The notes under the pieces are model-generated. The model made no database searches and was not told where the DNA came from. It saw only the letters and a program-made list of their open reading frames with translations. This document shows positions 5,958-11,619 of a stretch of DNA of 12,375 nt, one piece after another. The position numbers and the translations under genes are program-made. Position 1 is the stretch's first letter; every line of letters begins with the position of its first letter. Source of the stretch: Chitinophagaceae bacterium (GTDB lineage: Bacteria; Bacteroidota; Bacteroidia; Chitinophagales; Chitinophagaceae); NCBI GenBank assembly GCA_020853515.1, contig JADYYU010000256.1, forward strand, positions 1 through 12,375, in the 5' to 3' direction.

Positions 5958-7988
5958 ATGAAACGATTTAGCATAATTCTTCTGATTTTTATGGGCTTTT
6001 TTGCCAGTCAAAAAGGCTTTTCGCAAATTATAGTGGGTCCTGATACGGTTTGTATTAAAAACGAATTGTTTCTCAGCACAACCGACACCAGCGCCAGTAC
6101 TTACTATTGGGGATTTTGCTCGGCTTATTTAAATAATATTCCTACAGGAAGCAGTATAGCAGCTGGCACCGGCATGGATTCACCGTCGTCGATCTGTATG
6201 GTCACAGACAGTGGCAAGTATTTTGTGTTTGTGGTGAACACCAACAGCCCACGCAACTTATTGAGATATGATTTCGGTACAAGTTTATCAAATGCGCCAA
6301 TTGTGAACGTAATCGGTGATTATGGCGGTGTAATACCTGTTAATTGTAAAGGTTTTGAAATCGTGAAGGAAGGGGGCAACTGGCACGGCTTTTTAGTCGG
6401 CGGTGCTACTGCTGTAAATTCACAAATGGTTCGTCTTGATTTCGGAACCAGTTTGTCGAATACACCCGCTATTTTTGATCTGGGTAATCTGGCCGGCTTG
6501 CTCTTAAATCCGCAGGACCTGTTTGTATTTAAAGAAGCAGGAAGCTGGTATGCTTTTACCAACAGCGGCTTTACCGGTAATTTGCTGAGGATCGATATTG
6601 GTCCTGTGATCACTAATCCGGCACCTCCATTGACCAATTTGGGCAACCCAGGTACTCTGGCTTTCCCAACCGGCATGTGGCCTGTATTTGATGGCACAAA
6701 CTGGAGTATTTTTGTCGTAAACCGTTTAACCCAAACAATCAGCAGACTCGATTTTGGTAACTCGCTCCTCAATCCATTTGTGGAAGTCAATCTTGGCAAT
6801 TTTGCCGGTTTGCTCAATGGCCCGCGTGATATTGTGATCATCAAAGACTGCGGAAATTATTATGGTTATGTCACCAATGAATCTACCAACAGTATTATTT
6901 TGCTCACCTTTGCCGGTAATATTGCCGCAGCACCTGTGGCCAGCGACTTAACTAATTTTGCCGGTTTTAATGCACCCCGTTTCCTGACACGCATGCTTCG
7001 TGATAAGGATAATGTGTACTGCTTTACGGCTAATAATCTTGACAATACCTTGTCGCGTATGACCTATAACAGTTGTACGAACGCCTCCATTGCCAGTTCT
7101 ACATTACAAACTCCGCTCCCGGTTGAATATGATGTGCCGGGGCTTTATAATGTTTATCTGGCCACTGACGAAGGACTTCCTACTATGAAGGTTGATTGCA
7201 AACAGGTACGTGTATTGCCACAGCCATTTATTCAGATTAATAATGATACACTGATCTGTCAGCAGGATACTATTTTACTGGTAGCCAACGGCCCCGGTTT
7301 ATATAGTATATTATGGGATCCAGTTTACAACGCAATTGCTCCTTACGATACAACTTCGATCTTAATTTATCCACGCGAAGACTACCGTTATAACGTGCAC
7401 ATGGAATATTACAATGATAAAAAGACCTGTGCATTTGATACCTCTGTGCTGATCAGGGTGAGCAGGGTAAAAGCAGATGCCGGCCCCGACAGGTTCGTAG
7501 CTGACGGAGCCTCAACCGTATTGGGTGGGCCGCTGATGTCATACGGTCAGGAATACTCTTATGTGTGGACGCCCGATACCTATTTAAATTCAGCCTTTAT
7601 TGCCAACCCGACATCAACCCCGCTTGACGTACAATTTTATTACCTGAAAGTCACAAATGACTCCTCAGGCTGTGAATCGAAAGACACCGTGATCGTAAGG
7701 ACAGAATGCACTGATATTAACTTACCTAATGTGTTTAATCCGGTGAGTGATATTGCATCCAACAGAAATTTTGGACTGATCAATTATAATATTGTTAAGC
7801 TGGAGTATTTCCGTATTTATAACAGATGGGGCCAGATGATTTTCGAAACCACCGACCCGGCCAAGAAATGGGACGGCACACAGAATAATATCCAGCTTCC
7901 ACCAGACAATTATGTTTGGATCGTTGATGGTACCTGTAACAACGGTAAGCGGATCCGGAAACAGGGTACCGTATTACTGGCCAGGTAA
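5958..7988 (+). CDS. Type IX-secreted protein: PKD split by six-bladed propeller, Ig-like domains, gliding-type C-terminal domain
   Basis: This 676-residue protein has a signal peptide (1-23, GFSQ/I). A PKD-like start follows (24-62, with ..TYYWGFCS). Then come six repeats of about 50 residues (about 66-375), whose shared elements are LGNxAGLLxxP..., a WY/YY strand, and RLDFGTSLSNxP. These are best read as a six-bladed beta-propeller. After them the PKD pattern resumes (VPGLYNVYLATDEG, 393-406). Two more Ig/PKD-like domains follow (about 423-503 and 505-583). The last 90 residues are the gliding-motility-associated type B sorting domain: LPNVFNP, then FRIYNRWGQMIFE (618-630), KKWDG, LPPDNYVW and GTVLLAR. 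The predicted route is Sec across the inner membrane, then the type IX system to the cell surface or medium. The propeller ligand is unknown; adhesion or carbohydrate binding is a guess. No perfect -7 box lies upstream, so read-through from waaA is possible. Confidence 0.9.
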   Translation: MKRFSIILLIFMGFFASQKGFSQIIVGPDTVCIKNELFLSTTDTSASTYYWGFCSAYLNNIPTGSSIAAGTGMDSPSSICMVTDSGKYFVFVVNTNSPRNLLRYDFGTSLSNAPIVNVIGDYGGVIPVNCKGFEIVKEGGNWHGFLVGGATAVNSQMVRLDFGTSLSNTPAIFDLGNLAGLLLNPQDLFVFKEAGSWYAFTNSGFTGNLLRIDIGPVITNPAPPLTNLGNPGTLAFPTGMWPVFDGTNWSIFVVNRLTQTISRLDFGNSLLNPFVEVNLGNFAGLLNGPRDIVIIKDCGNYYGYVTNESTNSIILLTFAGNIAAAPVASDLTNFAGFNAPRFLTRMLRDKDNVYCFTANNLDNTLSRMTYNSCTNASIASSTLQTPLPVEYDVPGLYNVYLATDEGLPTMKVDCKQVRVLPQPFIQINNDTLICQQDTILLVANGPGLYSILWDPVYNAIAPYDTTSILIYPREDYRYNVHMEYYNDKKTCAFDTSVLIRVSRVKADAGPDRFVADGASTVLGGPLMSYGQEYSYVWTPDTYLNSAFIANPTSTPLDVQFYYLKVTNDSSGCESKDTVIVRTECTDINLPNVFNPVSDIASNRNFGLINYNIVKLEYFRIYNRWGQMIFETTDPAKKWDGTQNNIQLPPDNYVWIVDGTCNNGKRIRKQGTVLLAR

Positions 7989-8010
7989 AATGTCTGAATG
8001 ACTTTATCCG

Positions 8011-8040
8011 ATCGTTTTAAATTTTATTTTAGGAAACGAT
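8011..8040. repeat. Inverted repeat ATCGTTT/AAACGAT after the type IX protein gene
   Basis: Seven-base arms lie at 8011-8017 and 8034-8040 with a 16-base AT-rich loop, 22 bases after the stop. There is no T run, so it is a poor rho-independent terminator; it is listed only as a possible transcript-end structure. Confidence 0.3.
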
Positions 8041-8135
8041 AGAGTCCATTATTTAAAAGTTTGTACAATACGCTCAGCTATAGTAAAGTGAGTAGTTTTG
8101 CCATAAATTAAACGATCAACTGCAAGAGACGGGGC

Positions 8136-8166
8136 AAAAAAAATGACCTGCGAAAAAGCAGATCAT
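8136..8166 (-). terminator. Strong rho-independent terminator for the small lipoprotein gene
   Basis: On the minus strand ATGATCTGC pairs with GCAGGTCAT (9 bp, one G-T) around a 6-base loop, followed by eight T residues. It begins 26 bases past the stop of the 82-residue lipoprotein. Confidence 0.9.
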
Positions 8167-8191
8167 CTGTTTGCACGATAGCAACAGCTAT

Positions 8192-8440
8192 TTATTGAAT
8201 CTGACAGTTGATACTGTAGTTGCCAAATAAATCGCTGCTTGTTGTTGCATTTTCATTGCATCGGTCCTCTGCTCTGGCTCTGTTTTCACGATATGTAAAC
8301 TGCGAATAGCTGCTTGTATTGGTACCGCCGGTGCCACTGGTGTAAGTTTTAGAGCATTTACACAGGTAATCTTTCTTGCATGAGATCATGCTGGTTGCTA
8401 TCAGGAACAAGCTGCATACTATTAAGGTTGTCTTTTTCAT
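8192..8440 (-). CDS. Small cysteine-containing lipoprotein, 82 aa
   Basis: The start MKKTTLIV with a hydrophobic core and lipobox M-I-S-C (Cys21) marks a lipoprotein. The mature part is only about 61 residues and has four further cysteines (27, 29, 61, 79), beginning CKKDYLCKC. The middle is Gly/Thr/Ser-rich, followed by a charged segment (YRENRARAEDRC) that looks helical. The cysteines could form two disulfides in the periplasm. I do not recognise a named family, though small lipoproteins of this CKKD-type start are frequent in Bacteroidota. The gene stands alone, convergent with the type IX gene and divergent from nnrD, and has a strong terminator. No perfect -7 box was found upstream; the nearest (CATCTTTG, complement of 8473-8480) differs at one base. 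Function is unknown. Confidence 0.75.
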   Translation of the reverse strand: MKKTTLIVCSLFLIATSMISCKKDYLCKCSKTYTSGTGGTNTSSYSQFTYRENRARAEDRCNENATTSSDLFGNYSINCQIQ

Positions 8441-8660
8441 TTTACTTGATTTTAAGTGTTTATAATATACAGCAAAGATGAGTTCTCAGCCCCACCGGGA
8501 CGTTATAGAATTTGATGTTATTTTTGTATGATTTCAAAAGTGATTTCTCAATGATTCGGCCATCAGATGAATGCGCCCGCCAATGGAATGCTGATCATTC
8601 GTTTTGTTTGTAATCAGGCAGACTCTTTATTTCTGTCAAACTATTTTGAAATTAAAAAGG

Positions 8661-8668
8661 TAAATTTG
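8661..8668 (+). promoter_or_regulatory. -7 box TAAATTTG for nnrD
   Basis: Exact TAnnTTTG match, 14 bases before the ATG. A TTTG at 8645-8648 is 12 bases upstream, closer than the usual -33 spacing, so the -33 element is uncertain. Confidence 0.55.
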
Positions 8669-8682
8669 TAACATTATCCGGC

Positions 8683-9516
8683 ATGAAAAAACTAACTGAA
8701 AAATTTATTGCACGTATTTATAAACCGCGGTCAGCAGAGTCGCACAAAGGAGATTACGGTCATGCATTAATAATTGCCGGGGGCAAAGACAAAAGTGGAG
8801 CGGCCCTCATCGCAACGAGAGCTTGTTTGCGGTCTGGTGCAGGTTTGGTCAGTACCAGGCTAAGCAATACAGACGCTGCTTTATTGCTTTCGGGTATTCC
8901 GGAAGCTATGCTGTACACAACTGCAAGCGGCAAAATTGATACAGCACGGTTTAATGCCATTGGTATGGGGCCCGGTTTAGGAACCGGCAGAGAATCAGTC
9001 AGTCTTGTGAATTCAGTGATTGCGCAAAAGCCGGAAAATCTGGTCATCGATGCAGACGCCCTGAATGTGATTTCATTTCAGGATGATTTATGGCAACGCT
9101 TGCCTGCCAACACTATTTTAACACCACATAGCAAAGAGTTTGACCGACTATTTGGGGATCATGCCAACAGAACCGAACGTATAAAAACGGCATTGAGTGT
9201 TTCAAAAAAATTTCCACTTGTGATTGTTTTAAAAGGGCACTTGACTTTAGTAGCATTTGACGGAAAAGGGTACACCAATACAACCGGCAATGCGGGACTT
9301 GCCAAGGGAGGCTCCGGCGATGCACTTACAGGGATGATCACTGCATTTGCTGCACAGGGATATGCACCCTTGCAGGCTGCGCAATTAGCCGTGTACCTGC
9401 ATGGAGCCGCTGCCGACCTCACCCTCGCTTGCCAAAGTGAAGAAAGTATGCTGATCACCGATGTGATCGAAAATTTGGGAAGGGCATTCAGGCAGCTATC
9501 AACTGCAAGTATATAA
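8683..9516 (+). CDS. nnrD: ADP/ATP-dependent NAD(P)H-hydrate dehydratase, stand-alone
   Basis: NnrD (YjeF C-terminal/carbohydrate-kinase-like family, EC 4.2.1.136) repairs hydrated NADH and NADPH, using a nucleotide to drive dehydration. The 277 residues span this domain alone. Visible signatures are HKGDYGHALIIAGG (21-34), GMGPGLG (94-100), VIDADALN (121-128), TPHSKEFDRLFG (147-158), VLKGH (182-186) and NTTGNAGLAKGGSGD (199-213), where Asp213 is the expected catalytic residue. In many bacteria the epimerase NnrE is fused in front. Here there is no NnrE domain, as in Bacillus YxkO, so the epimerase must be encoded elsewhere or be absent. The ATG is supported by a perfect -7 box 14 bases upstream. 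The gene appears monocistronic and cytoplasmic. No terminator with a T run is visible downstream, only a short GCCTT/AAGGC hairpin near 9522-9535. Confidence 0.95.
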   Translation: MKKLTEKFIARIYKPRSAESHKGDYGHALIIAGGKDKSGAALIATRACLRSGAGLVSTRLSNTDAALLLSGIPEAMLYTTASGKIDTARFNAIGMGPGLGTGRESVSLVNSVIAQKPENLVIDADALNVISFQDDLWQRLPANTILTPHSKEFDRLFGDHANRTERIKTALSVSKKFPLVIVLKGHLTLVAFDGKGYTNTTGNAGLAKGGSGDALTGMITAFAAQGYAPLQAAQLAVYLHGAAADLTLACQSEESMLITDVIENLGRAFRQLSTASI

Positions 9517-9591
9517 CTCATTTGCCTTCCTAAAGGCCAGGTAGTTGCTGCTGAAATAGTTTACTTAAAAAATTGTTAGTTTTAGACCTTA

Positions 9592-9625
9592 TTGAATTGA
9601 AATCAAACACGGTTAACTACATTTG
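9592..9625 (+). promoter_or_regulatory. Promoter TTG-N18/23-TACATTTG for the lipoprotein pair
   Basis: TACATTTG at 9618-9625 is an exact -7 box. TTG occurs at 9592-9594 (gap 23) and at 9597-9599 (gap 18), both within the known range. ATG 9643 lies 17 bases downstream. Confidence 0.7.
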
Positions 9626-9642
9626 AACAAAATTTATATACA

Positions 9643-9882
9643 ATGAAAAAAATCATATCATCAATTTCTGTGGTTTGCCTGTTGGCACTTTTAAATTCAT
9701 GTGGTGAAAAGGCGATGGATCCGGCAGCTTTAGAAGCAAAAGTAGACTCGATGGCTGCAGCCAAAATAGATGCTGCCAGTGCTTCTGCAATCAAAGAATG
9801 TGAAACTCGCATGGCTACAGAAGTTAAGTTTAAAACCGATTCTTTAGTAAATGCAGCTCAGGTTGCCAATGCTCCACTTTAA
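9643..9882 (+). CDS. Small helical lipoprotein, first of a paralogous pair
   Basis: The 79-residue product has a classic lipoprotein signal (MKKIISSIS...LLNSC, Cys20). The mature part of about 60 residues is Ala/Lys/Glu/Asp-rich and has no prolines after residue 27 until the end, so it should form one long helix, possibly a coiled coil. One additional cysteine sits in KECE (Cys53). From PAALEAKV onward it aligns with the next gene: L-x-A-x-V, then C-(E/D), then K-x-D-S-(L/I). The pair is thus a tandem duplication. The two genes are 33 bases apart and share a promoter upstream (TACATTTG) and a terminator downstream, so they form an operon. Location is the periplasmic face of a membrane or the cell surface; function is unknown. 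Confidence 0.8.
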   Translation: MKKIISSISVVCLLALLNSCGEKAMDPAALEAKVDSMAAAKIDAASASAIKECETRMATEVKFKTDSLVNAAQVANAPL

Positions 9883-9915
9883 TTTAAATAACCCTTTAAT
9901 AAAAAAATATTTATC

Positions 9916-10395
9916 ATGACTAAGAATTTAAAATATATTTTAATACCCGCTTTTGCAGGTATGATGTTTGCTGCTTGTAATAACACACCACAAGGACCTT
10001 CACAGGCTGAACTGGATGCTCAGGTTGAAACCAAAGTAAAAACGGCGACAGATAAAATGCATGCTGATTGTGATGCGCAGATCATGCAGGCGGCACAAAT
10101 GAAAAAGGACAGTATCCTGATCAAAATGGGTAAGATGAAAGCACCTGTAGCCAATGCCGGCACAAAACCAGCCACTTCCAAAACCACTACTACAACCACA
10201 ACTACTGTGAAGACTGAGCCTGTTAAAACAGAACCGGTAAAAACAAACCCGAAAACGGATCGTTTTAATAATAATGGTGGCAAAACAGTGAATGAAGCCG
10301 ATACCAAAACAAAAGCAGACAGAATGGAAAGCGGGGGTAAGAAGGAAGTAACACCTGAAGATACCAAGAAAAAAGCTGACCGATTTAGAAAATAA
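9916..10395 (+). CDS. Helical lipoprotein with Thr-rich linker and KxDR repeats, paralogue of the preceding gene
   Basis: The 159-residue product carries a lipobox (M-F-A-A-C, Cys21). Residues about 28-68 are a helical segment homologous to the previous protein, including one conserved extra cysteine (Cys52) and KKDSIL. A low-complexity region then follows: a run of eight Thr (90-97) after KPATSK, then VKTEP repeated twice and VKTNP. The tail (113-159) carries three related motifs, KTDRF, DTKTKADRM and DTKKKADRF, separated by Gly/Asn-rich spacers, and it is strongly basic. A lipid-anchored helix on an extended Thr/Pro stalk with a basic tail suggests a tether or binder of peptidoglycan, LPS or another polyanion; this is only inference. 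Transcription is shared with the upstream gene and stops at the terminator at 10418. Confidence 0.8.
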   Translation: MTKNLKYILIPAFAGMMFAACNNTPQGPSQAELDAQVETKVKTATDKMHADCDAQIMQAAQMKKDSILIKMGKMKAPVANAGTKPATSKTTTTTTTTVKTEPVKTEPVKTNPKTDRFNNNGGKTVNEADTKTKADRMESGGKKEVTPEDTKKKADRFRK

Positions 10396-10417
10396 ATGTA
10401 AAATTTGTAATAATCAG

Positions 10418-10443
10418 ATCCCGGATTTTTCCGGGATTTTTTT
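10418..10443 (+). terminator. Rho-independent terminator of the lipoprotein operon
   Basis: ATCCCGG (10418-10424) and CCGGGAT (10431-10437) form a perfect 7-bp GC-rich stem with loop ATTTTT, followed by a T run to 10443. It begins 22 bases after the stop codon. Confidence 0.95.
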
Positions 10444-10945
10444 ATGGCTGAATGTTGACCGTTATGGCATGGGCAGACAGGTATTTACAGATCAGAACTT
10501 TTACTGCCGTTTCTGCCAGAGCGAAACTGACAATGATACCAGACGCTGATCCGGCAATATGGATACTTCACTTAATTTCAGCACAGGAATATGACGGGAA
10601 ACCGAGATCAACAGACCGGCCTCATCGGGTTTGAATGTGTGTGCAACTGTCGTTAAGCGGTGTCTGTAGATTTTTGATCGACGCCTGCATCTGCAGATTC
10701 ACTGTATATTTGATAACAATTGTATGTCGCTAATCGTGTGGAAAGTACTGGCCAAAGCGGATGTTGTATTGGCATAGCAATTATTAAATTCAAGTTTGCC
10801 GACTATTTTTAAATGATAATTTGTTGCCCTGCCGCTCGACTCTTATTTGCACAGCCACCTCATGTGCAGAACGAAATGGGAATAGTGTCAGCGCTGCATC
10901 CATACGCTGAGGCCTGCAGAAGATGGATCGTATTCTAGTACATGC
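10444..10945. other. Gene-poor stretch of about 500 bases
   Basis: It lies between two terminators and holds no convincing protein gene. A 60-codon plus frame (10452-10634) starts inside the run-out of the terminator and has no promoter, signal or recognisable motif. On the minus strand an open frame passes through 10790-10945 but only as the tail of a frame overlapping the EGF-lipoprotein gene. The stretch contains an orphan perfect -7 box at 10705, a 17-codon ORF at 10724-10777 and the short palindrome ATCTGCAGAT near 10689-10698. It could be a small-RNA locus, a decayed gene or a dispersed intergenic repeat. Confidence 0.5.
10705..10712 (+). promoter_or_regulatory. Orphan -7 box TATATTTG
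   Basis: Exact TAnnTTTG match with no normal gene downstream. TTTG at 10673-10676 is 28 bases upstream, too far for a standard -33. An ATG at 10724 opens a 17-codon frame ending with TAG at 10777, and the first strong terminator on this strand is at 10946-10984. Confidence 0.35.
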
Positions 10946-10984
10946 AAAAAAAAAGACTGACAATCGTGTCAGCCTCTTTTTTTT
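10946..10984. terminator. Bidirectional terminator after the EGF lipoprotein gene
   Basis: CTGACA (10957-10962) and TGTCAG (10967-10972) form a 6-bp stem with loop ATCG. It is flanked by an A run (10946-10954) and a T run (10977-10984), so it should stop transcription in both directions. On minus it lies 17 bases beyond the EGF lipoprotein stop. Confidence 0.88.
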
Positions 10985-11000
10985 ATGATAAGGGTTTTGC

Positions 11001-11510
11001 TTATTGCCAAACGCCTGTATAAGATAAAGTAGTGTTGGTTGCAACTTCTCTGATTGCATAAGTCCAGCTAATAGTATTAGAAGAAAAAGTACCAGTTCCT
11101 GAAACTTCGTAACCGTCATTATCAGGTTGTTGAACAGCAATAGAGAGGGTATTTTTGTCTACAGTGGCAGCAATGTTATTTACAAAAAGATCATCTGAAA
11201 AGGTATGTGAAATAATAACGGCATTTGCATTTGCACCAGTTGCAATCGCACAGCTATACACTAAAGAATTACCACCGGTAACATCTGATGCAGACCAGTT
11301 TTTGATAAATTTAGTTTTTGATAAAGTTTCGCAATTTGTGCCTTCATAACCTACAGCGCAACTACAGCTACCATCACTTGCATTACAGGTACCACCATTG
11401 TTACAAACGGTATCTTTACATTTGTCTCCATTGCACGATGTAAATAAAGCTGTTGAGAAAATTCCTACTGTCAGGAATGACGCCATTAAAATTGTTTTTA
11501 AGTTTTTCAT
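11001..11510 (-). CDS. Lipoprotein with an EGF-like domain
   Basis: The 169-residue product starts with a lipoprotein signal (MKNLKTILMA..., F-T-S-C, Cys26). Immediately after comes an EGF-like module: cysteines 31, 36, 42, 49, 51 and 60 have the spacing C-x4-C-x5-C-x6-C-x1-C-x8-C, with CNNGGTC and the terminal GYEGTNC typical of EGF modules. Three disulfides are expected. Residues about 64-169 form a strand-rich domain, with alternating hydrophobic residues (AVIISHTF, LSIAVQQ, YEVSGTGTF, ISWTYAIRE) and ending TGVWQ, resembling small lipocalin-like or beta-sandwich domains; I cannot name it. EGF-like modules are known in Bacteroidota lipoproteins, usually of unknown role, presumably in surface binding. 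The upstream region has a near-consensus promoter. It lies downstream of lepA on the same strand but with its own promoter and terminator. Confidence 0.87.
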   Translation of the reverse strand: MKNLKTILMASFLTVGIFSTALFTSCNGDKCKDTVCNNGGTCNASDGSCSCAVGYEGTNCETLSKTKFIKNWSASDVTGGNSLVYSCAIATGANANAVIISHTFSDDLFVNNIAATVDKNTLSIAVQQPDNDGYEVSGTGTFSSNTISWTYAIREVATNTTLSYTGVWQ

Positions 11511-11544
11511 GTTTTAGTTTTTAATTATGAATAATTTTAGAATG

Positions 11545-11571
11545 CGAATATAGGAAAACCTTTACTACCAA
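11545..11571 (-). promoter_or_regulatory. Probable promoter TTG-N16-TATATTCG for the EGF lipoprotein
   Basis: On the minus strand TATATTCG (11545-11552) differs from TAnnTTTG at one position, and TTG (complement of 11569-11571) lies 16 bases upstream. The leader would be about 30 bases. Confidence 0.4.
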
Positions 11572-11619
11572 AAATTTTAAACCATGCATTTTGCAATTCA
11601 TTTACAGATATGAAAGGTT

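Noticed and set aside
6320..6844. 174-codon antisense ORF in the propeller region
   Set aside because: It lies opposite a repetitive, well-supported coding frame; the open antisense frame is a product of codon bias in the repeats.
9159..9521. 120-codon antisense ORF opposite nnrD
   Set aside because: It is a shadow of a conserved enzyme frame with all catalytic motifs on the plus strand.
9522..9535. GCCTT/AAGGC hairpin after nnrD
   Set aside because: The stem is only 5 bp and no T run follows, so it was not called as a terminator.
10452..10634. 60-codon plus-strand ORF after the lipoprotein operon
   Set aside because: It starts 9 bases after a strong terminator, has no promoter, and shows no recognisable sequence features.
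10790..11140. 116-codon minus-strand ORF with a hydrophobic start
   Set aside because: Its start lies inside the well-supported EGF lipoprotein gene and it reads straight through the terminator hairpin.
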